Part shown: piece by piece, positions 1 to 12,002 of the stretch | Layout: every line of letters starts with the position of its first letter | Numbering within the stretch: position 1 is the stretch's first letter | DNA from: Rotaria socialis | Taxonomy: Eukaryota > Rotifera > Eurotatoria > Philodinida > Philodinidae | NCBI GenBank assembly: GCA_905331475.1 | Contig: CAJNYU010001128.1 | Location: forward strand, 108,908 to 172,907 | DNA: 64,000 bases | Direction of reading: 5' to 3' | Made by a program: the position numbers and the translations under genes | Notes under the pieces: model-generated | Told to the model about the DNA's origin: nothing | What the model saw: only the letters and a program-made list of their open reading frames with translations | The model's database searches: none

Positions 1-3000
1 CCTCAATTACTTGAAATGATGGTTGATTTGGAAGATGATTCAGAATGGTCAACTAAAGATACAATTGAAGACGAAGAAGACGATAGGTTAATATCTATTG
101 AAAATATATTTTACTACAAACTTAAATATGTATGTGACATTTAGCAATGCTGTCGTTGGTGAAAGTTCATTGGATCGTCTTTCGTGTGCACTTGGTGGAA
201 AAACCATGCTTAACTATATATTAGCAACAATTCAAACGATGCTGCAAAATCGTTAGTAATCAAAACTTTAAAAAAATAATAGAAATTACATTGAAATTTC
301 TTATTCTAGCTGATTGGCGTTATCGTCATGCTGGTTTAATGGCAATATCAGCTACGGGTGAAGGTTGTCATAAAGAAATGTCTGTTTTACTTGATGATCT
401 TGTTAATGGTATATTGGTTTTTCTCAAAGATTCGGTATTATTTCTTTCGTTTCTTTTCTGTTTCATATCAGTTTTTATTTTCATTTTAAATATTTTGTTA
501 GCATCCACGCGTTCGATATGCTGCTTGTAATGCATTAGGACAAATGTCAACTGATTTTCAAGGAACATTTCAAAAAAAATTTCATTCTAAAGTCATTCCT
601 GGTTTACTTTCAATACTTGATGATCATGAAAATCCACGAACACAAGCTCATGGTGGTGCTGCTTTGGTCAATTTTGCAGAAGACTGCCCAGCACGTATAC
701 TTGTCGAATATTTACCACAAATTATTGAAAAATTAGAACAAGTATTAAATAGAAAATATCAAGAAGTACTTCTTTTTGCTTTTTGTTTTATTGATTTCAT
801 TAAAATATTCTTTTATTAGCTTGTTCAACATAATCGTAAATTAGTTCTTGAACAAATTGTAACAACACTAGCAGCCATTGCTGATACAGTTGGACAAGAG
901 TTTTCACCTTACTACGATCGGTTAGTTTGTATTTTCTCGTTTTGAAAGTAAAAGAAAAATATTGTTGTTTGCTTTCATTCATAAAAGTTTTATGCCGCAG
1001 TTGAAATATTTATTTAAAAATGCAATAACACCTGATTATCGAATGTTACGCGGTAAAACAATGGAATGTATTAGTTTGATTGGTTTAGCTGTTGGCAAAG
1101 AAAAAGTTTGTGCTAATTTAGATGTTTCGAAACAAAAAGTTTTTTTTTAAATTTTAGTTTATTAACGATTGCTATGAAATAATGCAAGAATTAGTTAAAA
1201 GTCAAGTTGATTTTGAAAATTTAGGAAACGATGATCCACAAGTTTCATATTTAATTGGTGCTTGGACACGTATATGTAAAATATTAGGCAAAGATTTTGA
1301 ACAATATTTACCCATTGTTATGGGATCGGTTCTTAAAGCTGCTGCATTTAAACCTGAAGTAACTGTACTAGCTGATGGAGATAATGAAGTTGAAGAAGAT
1401 GATAATTGGGAAGTACTGAATGTTGGTGATCAAGTACGAACAAGTTTTACTTTTGGAAAGATATCATCTGATAAGATTTGTTTTTGATTTTGATTTAAAG
1501 GCTTTTGGAATAAAAACAACAGGTCTTGAAGAAAAAGCAAGTGCTTGTTCAATGCTTGTTTGTTATGCTAAAGAATTAAAAGAAGGCTTTGTTAATTACG
1601 TTGAAGAAACAACAAAATTAATGGTTCCACTTCTTCGATTTTATTTTCATGAAGGTAAAATTTTATTTATTTATAAATTAAAATAAAATAAAATTTCACA
1701 TTTCTATATATTCGTAGGTGTTCGTGCTGCAGCTGCTGAATCTTTACCACATTTACTTGATTGTGCAAAATTACGTGGCGATGATTATGTTCGTCAAATG
1801 TGGCAATATATGAATAAAGAATTATTTAAAGCAATTGAAATCGAACCTGATCATGAAGTACTCGGAGAATTATTTTCTTCGTTAGGCAAAGTAATAAAAG
1901 ATAAAGAAAAACATTTTGCAAGATAAAATGTTTTTTCATATTTAATTAGTGTATTGAAACATTGGGTGTATCAAGTTTAGCAGCCGATGAACTAAAAGAA
2001 TTAACAACAATTCTTGATAGTCATCTTAAAAAACATTTTGAACGTTCAAATGAACGTGTTGAAAAACGACGTGATGAAGATTACGATGAAGAAACTGAAG
2101 AAGAAATGGTTGAAGAAGATGATTTCGATTCATATATATTAAATCGTTTATCAGATATAATTCATTCACTATTAGTAACATATACTGATTCATATTTAGT
2201 TTATTTCGATACGTTGGTGCCTCATTTTTATGCTCTTATACAACCAACACGTTCAATATCCGATCGTCAATGGGCATTATGCGTATTTGATGATGTTATA
2301 CAATTTACTGGTGCACATTCGCATCGTTATACACAATTCTTTCTTTCACCTATGGCTGAAAGTCTTGCTGACACAGCAGCTGAAGTAAATTTTGTATATA
2401 TTTTAGAATTTTCAATTATTTTATGATTATTTATTTAAAGATTCGTCAAGCTGCCGCCTATGGATTTGGTGTAATGGGTATGAACGGTGGTCCTGTTTAT
2501 GCACGCGCATGTGCTGAAGCATTGCCACGATTATTTACAATGATAGGGGCACCGACTAGTCGTGCACCTGAAAATAATACTGCAACTGAAAATGCAGTTA
2601 GTGCTGTTACTAAAATATTAAAATATAATAATTCGTGTCTCGATAATCTTGATAAAGTAAAAAAAAAGTTTTTCCATAAAAATAAATTACACTTTTTGCC
2701 TCTTTCTCTCTCTCTCTTTCTTTGTAGCTCCATCAAGTTTGGTTGTCTTGGCTTCCAATTTTTGAAGACACTGAAGAAACACCTTATGTTTATGGGTATT
2801 TATGTGATTTAATTGAATCGTATGTAGAATACATTGTTTAAGAAAAATCTTATGTTCGAGTTATTATTTTCTATAAGAAATAATCCAGTGATTATTGGCC
2901 AAGATAACGCTAATGTACCAAATGTAATTAAATTATTTGCAGATGCATTTGCTAAATCATCCATTGAAGTTGATTCAGTTGTTGGTCAACGTATGATACT

Positions 3001-3238
3001 TATTTTACGACATGTTCAAGTTAGTTATTTCTGTTTTTTTTAAACTATGGATAAATATAAAAGAAGTCTATTGAAATTTTAATTTTAGACCATACCAACT
3101 ATTTTTCAAACGTGTATGAATGTATTAACTAATGAAGAACGTCAAGCACTAGCAAATGCATTAAATGCAAAAATATCTCCACAGAATCATCAAATTGGAT
3201 CTTCAAATCATATAATGAATCATCATGCTAGTGTTTAA
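1..3238 (+). CDS. IPO5: Importin-5 (karyopherin beta-3), 5'-truncated by window edge
   Basis: HEAT-repeat nuclear import receptor that carries cargo through nuclear pores and releases it on RanGTP binding. Fourteen exons join in frame: 1-86, 145-251, 310-434, 502-765, 820-920, 988-1138, 1158-1433, 1501-1654, 1718-1890, 1950-2384, 2441-2656, 2728-2819, 2878-3019, 3089-3238. Stretches that match animal importin-5 closely include [81 protein letters not shown] and [12 protein letters not shown]. The acidic stretch near 2070-2130 corresponds to the family's acidic loop. The C-terminus is complete and the N-terminal part (a few hundred residues) lies outside the window. Introns are 19-71 bp, apart from slightly longer ones near the 3' end; the 19-bp gap at 1139-1157 is very short for a spliceosomal intron and its boundaries are the least certain. 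Confidence 0.97.
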
Positions 3239-4345
3239 CAATCAGCAATAGTTATCGATATATATTTTTTCTCTTCAATTTTGCTACGATCTCTTTATCT
3301 TTTCTCTTTCTTTATTCCTCTCTCGGTTAAACACAAGAGGAAAAGAAACAACATAAAAATATACAACCCAATCGATTCTATTCTTTATTTTGTTTTCTTA
3401 TTATTTCTTTTTTTTTTCTATTTTGTGAAACGACAACATTTATGAATGTCATGTGTTTATGTTGAAGAGAAAAGAAAACACAAAAAAATAAATACCAAAC
3501 CAGCGATATAAATCATCAAATGGACGTTCTAGTTTTATTTTTTGCAGTTGATTTTGATAAATATCATTCTTGTCGTGATAGTTACTATGAAGAAACCTAG
3601 TCGATGATCAGTATTTCAACTAGAGAAATGATATAACTATTGTGAAATATATATACAAAAACATTTTCTTTCGTATGTAGCTATCATATAGTTTTGAGAA
3701 TTTTCGTTTTTGGAAGAACTTACTCAGTGATCATGTTTCAAATGTAAGTGCAAACGAAAATATGTGAACGGACCAAAACCACAGCTTGTGATCAAAAATA
3801 AAAAGCTCGCTAATTACCATGGTGCTTCATAGCACGTGGCATACAAAACACGTAAAGCGTTTTGAGAATGAATCGATTGAAAATTGACAGCTCCGTGAGG
3901 ATCAAAGTGAATGCAACGAAACGATAAAGACTTGTAATATTACTTTTTTTCTGATTGCAACGATGTGATCAATTCGTGAAAGAGAATATTCTGCTACTAT
4001 TCTATGCATTCCTATGAAAATACCGATTGGTTTTTAGAGACCTCTTTCGTATTTGCAAAAATAAACATATTATTGTGATGTATTCAAATATTCCTACACA
4101 TGTATACAAATATGTATTAGTACGATTTACTTTGCTTTTGTTCATTCCTTTAATCAACAGACTATCTAAAAATATTTTAATTTCACTATTCTGTGAGTTG
4201 GAATTAACTGAGCGTCTGTGTGTATAGGTTATCTACTCGTGTAACTACTTTAATTTTAGGTTCTTTCCGATTTAGAACGTTGTTCCTATTTATTAAAATC
4301 TACTATATGGATTTATATATAAATATGTGCATGTAGACGAGATCA
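3239..4345. other. Intergenic region after IPO5
   Basis: No gene seen. The start is pyrimidine-rich 3' UTR-like sequence with a polyadenylation-type AATAAA near 3488. The rest is AT-rich with no long open frame of convincing composition; a 66-codon frame near 4027-4227 has no recognisable motif. Confidence 0.6.
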
Positions 4346-4774
4346 ATGGTATATTTTTTAAGTGAAAAAGTTAAATTATTTGTTGAAGATCTGAAGGAAA
4401 AAGTACGATCAATAAAACTTGAAAGTTATGCATTGGCTTTCGTTTATCAACATCAAAGAACTCCATGGTATGCGAAGCTATCAATTTTAATAACTCTGGG
4501 TTATTTGTTAAGTCCAATCGATCTCATTCCAGATTTCATTCCTATTTTGGGCTATTTGGATGATCTTGTTCTTGTTCCATTATTAATCCTATTATCGATT
4601 AAGTTAATACCAACTGATGTTTTAAAAGAATGTCGGGACAAGGCTCAAAACAAACTAAATTCGACATGGAAATCGAAGAAAACAGCCTGGTGGTTTGCTG
4701 TTCTAATTGTACTCTTCTATGTAATCGTTATTTATTTTACAGTCAAGTGGTTAAAATGTAGATGGTTCGATTGA
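4346..4774 (+). CDS. DUF1232 (YkvA-type) membrane protein, intronless
   Basis: 142 residues in one exon. The core around residues 38-92 holds the DUF1232 signature: TPWYAKLSILITLGYLLSPI, then DLIPDFIPILGYLDDLVLVP, followed by the conserved LIP and EC.DKA stretch. This core should give two hydrophobic helices; a further TM helix is at residues 111-133, followed by a short tail ending KWLKCRWFD. DUF1232 proteins are common in bacteria and are small membrane proteins of poorly known function. The match to the bacterial form is unusually close and there is no intron, unlike its neighbours, which suggests horizontal acquisition (inference). An AATAAA at 4981 could serve as polyadenylation signal. 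The function in this animal is unknown. Confidence 0.85.
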   Translation: MVYFLSEKVKLFVEDLKEKVRSIKLESYALAFVYQHQRTPWYAKLSILITLGYLLSPIDLIPDFIPILGYLDDLVLVPLLILLSIKLIPTDVLKECRDKAQNKLNSTWKSKKTAWWFAVLIVLFYVIVIYFTVKWLKCRWFD

Positions 4775-5639
4775 TTTGTCACATGATTCTTTTCATTAAC
4801 TAGAATTTCCATAAACGTAGCAGAGATGTTCGAAACTTTGTTAATAAGTAGATTAAGCTATGTATCTTCGTTTTTGTCATATCTACCATTGACGTTTTTA
4901 TCATTCTAAGCACAACTATTAGAGTATATCCTTAAACGTCAATTCCAACATAGCATTTGTGAGCTATTATTTTATTTTACAATAAATTAATCGTCGAGTA
5001 ATTATCAGTATTTTTGGAGTTGCTAGCGGCATTATTTATTTGTACGATTTATTATGATTTGTTTATTCAATGAAAATTTGCTTGTATTGATAGATTCTCG
5101 ATAGTAATTTTGAAAATTATTATTCTTTGAAAGTAGAACATGAAGAAAACACGTACTACAAATAAATAAAAACGTAAGGCTCACCTAAGTTTCCTCAAAG
5201 ATATATGGCTGATTTCAATATGCTTTTTCTTATTTTTGTAAGTTCAAACTAAATAATTATCCATATTTTTTTATAGTAATCATATCTATATAACTAATTG
5301 CATTCTGACAATACGTACACTTCATAACTGATTAGTGATGTATAAGATAATATTATTTTCAAATCGATACATTATATCGTGAAATTTTTGGTAATTTTTA
5401 CCTCTAGACATCCTCTTATGATAATTAATTGAGTTTTGAGGCAAAATTCAATTTATATGACGCTTTCCTTGGTAGTACTTTAATAATTTTAAGTAATGCA
5501 ACAAACCTTTTCATTTTTCTACTAGCAGTAATTTGTTTTTGCGGGATGATTGATCAGCGCTGCTCTACGAAATAACTCTAATAAACTTAATCGGTGAACA
5601 CTCAAATGTGCACTTTGTGTATCTATACCATAGTATTTT
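4775..5639. other. Intergenic AT-rich region
   Basis: No convincing coding frame or RNA gene seen. It holds the probable 3' UTR of the DUF1232 gene and AT-rich sequence up to the retroelement relic. Confidence 0.55.
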
Positions 5640-6143
5640 TTAGAAAATAGTGTTTCCATCGTTAAATATCTTCATATGAGCTAAAATACAACATTGAAAA
5701 TATGATGAAAGAANTAGTAGGCTTTTGATGTTGTTACGTGTTCTTCCTCTACCAAATATTGATTTTCTTTCTTTTGCGAGTGAAGGATTTGTGAAATATT
5801 CTTGTAAGTAAACGATTGATAGTTTGTGTTGTAAGAAATCTTCTAGAACACGAGGATTTGTTCTGAGTATTGCTGATGTCAGTTTATCCCAATGAGTATC
5901 TGCAAGTTCCTTAAACGATTTATATTTTGGTAGACTCTCAATTTCGATGTTTGTTGCATCAGACCACTGATGCACTTTTCGAAAAATTTGACGATTCATT
6001 GCTTCGAGTTGTTTTTGTTTATTTACGGTCAAAATCGGATAAATGTTAAAAAGCGACTGGTAGTACGGTCTAATGTAAGCATTGAAAAGTCTATAGTTGA
6101 CTTTCTCACTCGTCATTCGACTAGATGTCAGTCGTTTGAGCAC
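5640..6143 (-). pseudogene. LINE-type reverse transcriptase C-terminal relic
   Basis: An isolated open frame of about 167 codons. It resembles the region after the catalytic core of non-LTR retrotransposon reverse transcriptases: an NYRLFNAYIRPYYQSLFNIY segment (the typical 'Y..YI.P...Y' pattern), then KQLEAMNRQIFRKVHQW, then a basic tail. No polymerase YxDD motif or endonuclease domain is found upstream on the same strand, so it is a truncated dead copy. An ambiguous base lies at about 5714 and the frame may not be intact there. The assignment rests on general pattern only; a decayed unrelated gene is possible. Confidence 0.5.
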
Positions 6144-6579
6144 ATGAAAGAATATTTAATTACAGAACATGTAACTAAATACGCGTACTAACTTATAAGT
6201 TGTTCATTTAAATCTTAATTAATTAAAATAAAACTGGTGTAAATATAATCTAGAAAGAATTAAGATGTCATTCTTGTTACAGTAAAACTCACACACGCAG
6301 GTGAGCTTCCCTATACAATGTGAAAACATGTTTGACTCAATAGTAACGCTGAATTCAATACTTTACATTTGAATAAACTGATAACTTAGTTCTTTATTGG
6401 CGTTAAATTTTATTGCAAAAAATGATTTTCTGGATATGAAACGTCAAAACTTCTTTCTCTTTTTATATATTTCAGCGTTGTTAACAGTGGTAACGTATTT
6501 TTAAAAGGTATGGCAGCTATTTTTGTTTATGCATGTACATATATTTTCGAGCAATTTTCAATGATAAATCGATTGGCTC

Positions 6580-7536
6580 TTATTGAAAAACACGTATCAG
6601 CAATCCATATGGTATGATAGATGATCGTACTTCTGAGAAGTATTCTACTTCATTATTTGGAATGATGGGACATATACGCCTACTACCAGCCCCAATGGTC
6701 TCAGCCTGCACCTTAAATGTTTCAGGTTGTTGACGACATTGAAGCACAACTTTAGCTTTATAAGATCGTCCGGACTTTGAACGAAATGGAATAGCTGGAG
6801 TGTAAATATCATCGCCTGAATATACAATGGTCGGAGATGTATATACTTGAAATTTATTTGGAATATGACCTTCACGTATTCGGATCACATGTCCACCCAT
6901 ACATTGATCTCCTGGAAGAAGAAATTGATGATGTTCAATGATAGATTTCGCTGATTGAGGACTTGTGCCGTGGTAGCTTACAACCCATTTGTTCCATATC
7001 CTTTCGACTTCTGCTTGCGCATCGTCAATATACAATCCAAAGCGAACCCAACCACGCGGAATAACATATTTGGCACCACCCTCTATAAAAACATCTTTGC
7101 ACCTAGCCGGATAACATTCTTGACAATAGCATCGATTATGCTTTCTATTGAAAAGTCTTTTCGAATAGCCCACTGAAAGCATGAATTCGAGACATAGTTT
7201 GAAATAATCACAGTTTTGTAATGTTGATGTATTTGATAGACGAGCTATGTTATTAGTCGAAGATGCCACCGGTCCTAGTTTGCCTCGAAATCTTTCCATA
7301 TTTGAAGGGTGTAATTTTTTGCCTTCGAAAGTATCTGACATTTCAGTGGTTCGTCTAGCCGAAGAAGCTGATGATGTATCAGGCAAAAACGATCTCACAC
7401 GTTGGCATTTAACGCAATATCCACTTTCTGTTGGTGATATTTGGGCAAAGAATTTGCCTTCTTTGCAAATAATGCACTTGTAAAGCATACGATCAATCCT
7501 TAAATGCATGGAAATAGATAATGTGCATGTATACAA
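6580..7536 (-). CDS. PARP-like zinc-binding protein A
   Basis: One exon of up to 318 codons; the Met at residue 17 (near 7488), just before CIICK, is an equally plausible start. A CxxC...CxxC zinc knuckle (CIIC at about residues 20-23, CVKC about 41-44) is followed by a Ser/Thr-rich linker, a second Cys cluster (CYCQECYPARC, about 138-148), then a 130-residue C-terminal domain. That domain opens YHGTSPQSAK (His about 189), has VYTSPTIVYS in the middle and ends NEVEYFSEVRSSIIPYGLLI. The order HGT / YxSP / E near the C-terminus recalls the H-Y-E layout of PARP-type ADP-ribosyltransferases; this is inference from motif order only. It is clearly paralogous to the gene at 8198-9545 on the opposite strand. 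Substrate and role are unknown. Confidence 0.75.
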   Translation of the reverse strand: MYTCTLSISMHLRIDRMLYKCIICKEGKFFAQISPTESGYCVKCQRVRSFLPDTSSASSARRTTEMSDTFEGKKLHPSNMERFRGKLGPVASSTNNIARLSNTSTLQNCDYFKLCLEFMLSVGYSKRLFNRKHNRCYCQECYPARCKDVFIEGGAKYVIPRGWVRFGLYIDDAQAEVERIWNKWVVSYHGTSPQSAKSIIEHHQFLLPGDQCMGGHVIRIREGHIPNKFQVYTSPTIVYSGDDIYTPAIPFRSKSGRSYKAKVVLQCRQQPETFKVQAETIGAGSRRICPIIPNNEVEYFSEVRSSIIPYGLLIRVFQ

Positions 7537-8197
7537 TTATTGTTAAATAATATCTAGACGACTTTTTTGCATCTGTTTTTCAAAGAAAACTCTATGATAC
7601 GATCCCAGAACTTTCTATTTCTCATAATACATTAGGAAACAGTAATACTTGTATAGATTATTTCATTTGTTCCATTTTAGCATTTCACAGTTGATGAATA
7701 TCAGAGAGATACTAAAATCTAATACTTCAGAAACTCAATAGTTATTTTCTACACATAGCGATACTTGGAATATAGAAATTTTATTTATCATTATCATGAA
7801 TCTCTGAGACATTTTTAAGAGTTTCAATTAAACGCAAACATTGTATCTTAGTAACATCTGTTTGGTAAACGATTCAATGATTCATACGCACCTTTTCGAT
7901 ATAACAAAAAAAATAAAAAACTTTTTAAAAGTTAAATAGTCTCAACTTGGAAATTTTTTCTTTTGCAACTGTTTGAAAATTCTCAATTACGTATATGCGA
8001 AAAACATGATATGAATATTACAGCCTTTCTTTTCATGCAACATCTGAGTGATACATTGCCGTTCTGTTTCTTTGATAAGGGAACAGACTAAAAAAAAGAT
8101 ATGACAGTATGTATCTTACATCAAGCGAATTTGATAAGATAAGAACAAAAATCTAAAACATATATTATAGTAGAAAAATTGAACATCAATCGTGCGT
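7537..8197. other. Divergent intergenic region between the two PARP-like genes
   Basis: AT-rich spacer between the two divergently oriented paralogues, so it likely holds both promoters. No motif could be assigned. Confidence 0.5.
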
Positions 8198-9545
8198 ATG
8201 CCATCCATATATGGATCCGTTACATCGAACACTGTACATATTAATGAAGAAATTAATATACAATTTCACATTCAAGCAAACAGCAGTTTTTCAAGAATAA
8301 TACATCATTACGATACCATAGGATCACAAGATCTACCACGGGCAACTGACAGTAAATTGTTTTTGAAAAAAACATTCCGCTTGTGAATGGAATTTTTTTC
8401 TTCTAATTAAGTCTCATCGACAATACCATCTAAACGATTGAGTACTGTTGCAACGGTTTTTATTGTTTTGGCTACTGTCGCAGGTTTTATTTTTCTATGT
8501 GGTTTACTCTGGTACATTTATCGAAGATGGAAACGGCGTAAGTTATTTCTTACTTGTTTTATGATATTTTAAAATGCATTTACATGTATGTTCATGCATA
8601 TTCTAGTATAAACGAATTACACTGAAACATATTAATACATTGATAGATGCCGAGTAAAACAAACACTAGTAAACATTAGCCGATATCTTTTATAAAAAAC
8701 AAAACATGTTTGACATTTAATAGTGGAGCCTATATCATATTTGTTGTTTATGTTGTATTAAGAGTTTCGTTTAATTTAGATGAATCATCATCAACACGTG
8801 CAAAAGCAAAACCCTCAACTACGCCTACTGTTCCAGTGTAAGTATTTAAGTGAGTGGACTGTGCTTTTTAATCGACAAGATATTTCATTTAATATCTCAT
8901 GATCATTCTTATAGTGCTTTAGTTGCGCCAAAACTTCCACCAGTTGATGAATTACTTCAATGTCGAAAACCTCTCTGTGAAGATTACATTAGAAAATTAA
9001 GCCTTCCAAAGGGATATTTCGGAATGAAGTACGATAAATGCTTTTGCAAAAAGTGTCATAATAGGTCAAAAACAGATGATAGATGTGGAAATGATTGCAT
9101 GGAATTTCATGGCTGGATTAAATTAGGTCTTCGTCCAAGTCAAGCTCATACGAAAGGGCTCCAAGTTTTTAGAGAATGGAAAACCAGCTATTATGGAACG
9201 ACACCAAATCGATTATCATCTATTTTAGATAGTCGTTTCGTTCCATTGGATGGCGATACCCTCAAAGATGGAACTCAGTTTAAAAGTGGTCATCCAGATC
9301 CCAGTCATTGCACTACTTGTCCTTCACTGTCCCATGCCAGTGAATCTAAGTTTGCAGCAGGTTCAACGTTCAAAGCGATCGATGGTAATAATTATTACGT
9401 TCGAGTAGTGCTTCAATGCAAGCAACGTCCAGGTAGCTTCGTGGTCAAGAGAGATATAAATTCATTTCAAAAGATTGAATGGATAACAAAAGAACGATCT
9501 ACTGTGCTCCCAATTGGATTACTTATAAGATTACAGAAAAGATGA
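8198..9545 (+). CDS. PARP-like protein B with a transmembrane exon
   Basis: Four exons join in phase: 8198-8351, 8412-8537, 8780-8837, 8915-9545, giving 322 residues. Exon 1 encodes about 51 polar residues. Exon 2 encodes one strong TM helix (TVATVFIVLATVAGFIFLCG) followed by a basic stop-transfer patch. Exon 3 is a Ser/Thr/Lys/Pro linker. Exon 4 matches paralogue A: Cys cluster CFCKKCHNR...RCGNDC, then WKTSYYGTTPNRLSSIL, YYVRVVLQCKQRPGSF and STVLPIGLLIRL. The His of YHGT in paralogue A is Tyr here (YYGT), so classical H-Y-E chemistry is unlikely. The first Met lacks an obvious signal peptide; an unseen upstream exon is possible. Topology is inferred as one TM span with the PARP-like domain on the cytosolic side. 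Confidence 0.72.
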
Positions 9546-9927
9546 GCAGTTATTTGCCGACTACTAAAGTTAATAGATGATTCAACTATTAATATTGATA
9601 GAACGTGCATCTACTTTATTTTTTGAAAAATTTGAATAGATTCTCAATAAAACGAGTTTAGTGAAACAAACCTGACCTGCTCTTCAATATTTTTGAAGGA
9701 TCGATTAAAATATACATTATCAATGTTAGAAAAAAAAGAGTCTGCTTTACGAAAATGTTCTATAAATATTTTTCAAATGATATCATATGACAATCTTGAT
9801 TTGTTTTCTTCATAAACGCTATTTAACTGATTTACTTCATTGTGCTATGAAAAATATCAAATGACAAAATGCAAATGGTTTAATCATTCATATTTGTATC
9901 ATTTCAGTAAAAGCACATCGTGCAAAT
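9546..9927. other. Short intergenic region
   Basis: AT-rich; holds the probable 3' UTR of the previous gene (AATAAA near 9648) and the promoter region of the glycosidase gene. No other feature seen. Confidence 0.5.
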
Positions 9928-11712
9928 ATGAGATATATTTTGTCAATACTTGCCACTGCTATCTTGCTTGTTATCGAATCAAGGGGGAATGATACAAGTG
10001 CAAGTAAGTCAAAAACAAATTTCATTGTACAGTCTATGAATTTTTTATTATAAGATGGATTTTCGGCCATGCGTCTAACGTCCACGTGTATCGATTTTAC
10101 TTGTAACACTGGTCACTGTATTGATTCGACTACAGGTCCTAGTTGTATCTGTGATGAAGGCTTTACTGGTGTAAAGTGCGATCAGCAAACCTCAGATTTC
10201 TATCGTCGAATTCAACTTATACCGGGCCTTGCTGATCCAGATATTTTGGCAATTAACGATGACTTGTTTTATCTAACCGGTACTTTCGATGGCATGGTTT
10301 TACCAATGTTTCAATCTACTGATCTGATCAATTTTCAGCTAAAAACTACGTATAATCCTTCAATTTCCGATTCTTTATATAAGTACTGCTTAATTTGGGC
10401 GCCTGATCTCTCAAAACATGGTACTGGTTATGATCTATACTTTTCTGCTCAACGTGTATTAAAAAGTTCATCTTGTCCAGTAAACGAACAAGATGTTACT
10501 ACATTCTATACAAAAGCATCGGATAATAATCTTATTTTTGGTGCACCAGTACTTGTAGATTTTGGAAATGGAGCTCCTAAAGGAAGAATTGCTAAAGGTT
10601 GTAATACTGATGGATGTTTGAAGACGGTTCGTATTGATTCTGCAATTGTTGGGCCAGAGGATAATCGTTGGTTTTTTTATGTATGGTTCTCAGGAGGAAA
10701 TAATATAGCATCATTTCCATTGGCTTCACCAACAAGTCTAGTTGCTAATGCAGGACCGGCTTCCTTTTCTATTCCTTCCAGTGAAGAAATGATTAACGAA
10801 GCACCTGAAGTATTCTGGCGTGAAGGACAGTATTATTTCTTCATCAGTACAGCATTCTTCGATAGTCAATATTCAATGTCCTATATAATGGCACCGACTA
10901 TTGCTGACCTCACACGGAAACGTGCGGTACGCATTCATTCAAATGCACAACGAAATTCAGCAGGAACACTAGTTCAAAGTCATGGGCATAATTCCATAGT
11001 TGAGAGACGTGGCCAATTCTTTAATATATTTCATCAAGGCACTTTTGATAGTACAGGACGTTTGATCGAAAGAAGCACATTTAAACAACGTCTCAGTTTT
11101 CGATCGGATGGATCAATACAGACATTGAACACAGTTAGTATTCGTTGGACCCAACTTCCTCTACATCAATACTCGATCGATATAGTTAAGAAGGATGGAT
11201 CTGTGATAGGTCCATGTATAAATTTTGTTCGAATTGGAGCAAAACTCGAAGCATCATTTATTGGTATATGTCCTGATGGTGGTGATCAATTGGTGAACAA
11301 GGGTGATATTATTGCTTTCAGATTATTCTATACTAGAAACAGCATATGGAAAGATTTTGTTGAAGTAAAATACGATGGCGTATCCGACCAATTAGCCTTT
11401 TACTTATCAGGTGGCATTACAAAACATATAGTACTTCGTTGGAATGAACGTCTAACAGGCACAAAATACTCCATAGATGTTCGTCACAAAGATGGAACTT
11501 GGATAGCTCCGTGTGTTGGTGATCTCATTATTGGTAGCAACATTGAATACGTCTTCGATCGTAATTGTCACACAGCTAAGGTTTTTATTGAACCCAACGA
11601 CATTTCATATATTCGTGTGTGCTCTGCTATAAACAATGATTGGGGAAAAGCAATCTGTGGTGGTCTACCTTACGATGGAAAGATGATATATGTATCCGTA
11701 ACTATTCCCTAA
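9928..11712 (+). CDS. Secreted GH43-like glycosidase with N-terminal EGF domain
   Basis: Two exons, 9928-10003 and 10055-11712, give 577 residues. Exon 1 encodes a signal peptide (MRYILSILATAILLVI). It is followed by one EGF-like domain (CIDFTCNTGHCIDS, then CICDEGFTGVKC; six Cys). The catalytic part begins LIPGLADPDILAINDDLFYL, where ADPDI carries the expected GH43 catalytic Asp. It also has GPEDNRWFFYVW (candidate pKa-modulating Asp) and NEAPEVFWREGQYYFF (candidate catalytic Glu), as in five-bladed beta-propeller arabinan/xylan hydrolases. Two related repeats of about 75-80 residues follow (YSIDIVKKDGSVIGPC and YSIDVRHKDGTWIAPC), possibly carbohydrate-binding. Polysaccharide hydrolysis outside the cell is inferred; the exact substrate cannot be read from sequence. 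GH43 is mainly bacterial and fungal, so horizontal origin plus EGF acquisition is likely. Confidence 0.88.
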
Positions 11713-12002
11713 TTCCTAAAAAGAATGAAAGTCTTGATTTTAGAAATAAACACTGAGGTCAGTTGAGACTTAATTAAAATAATATTTCCAATACTCGAAG
11801 TGAATAATTTGTACTATGCTTTCATACTTCGTGGTTTGATTATATATCATGATAACAAAAATAATTATCAAAAAACAACTTCAAATTATATTTTGTGAAA
11901 GGAAAGAGACAAGATAGATTTTATTTTAAAAAGAATACAGATGTAAGCTTTAACACAATCAATTGCAGTAATTATTTTTGAAAAAAATGTAAAATAAACC
12001 AG
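11713..12002. other. Convergent intergenic region
   Basis: 290 bp between two converging genes, AT-rich, with AATAAA-like sites on both strands. Nothing else seen. Confidence 0.5.

Noticed and set aside
2497-2736. Minus-strand frame over IPO5 exon 11
   Set aside because: Antisense shadow with a Tc-rich low-complexity part; the plus strand is clearly IPO5.
8192-8197. Earlier GTG start for PARP-like protein B
   Set aside because: GTG is not a usual start in animals; the ATG at 8198 is in the same frame.
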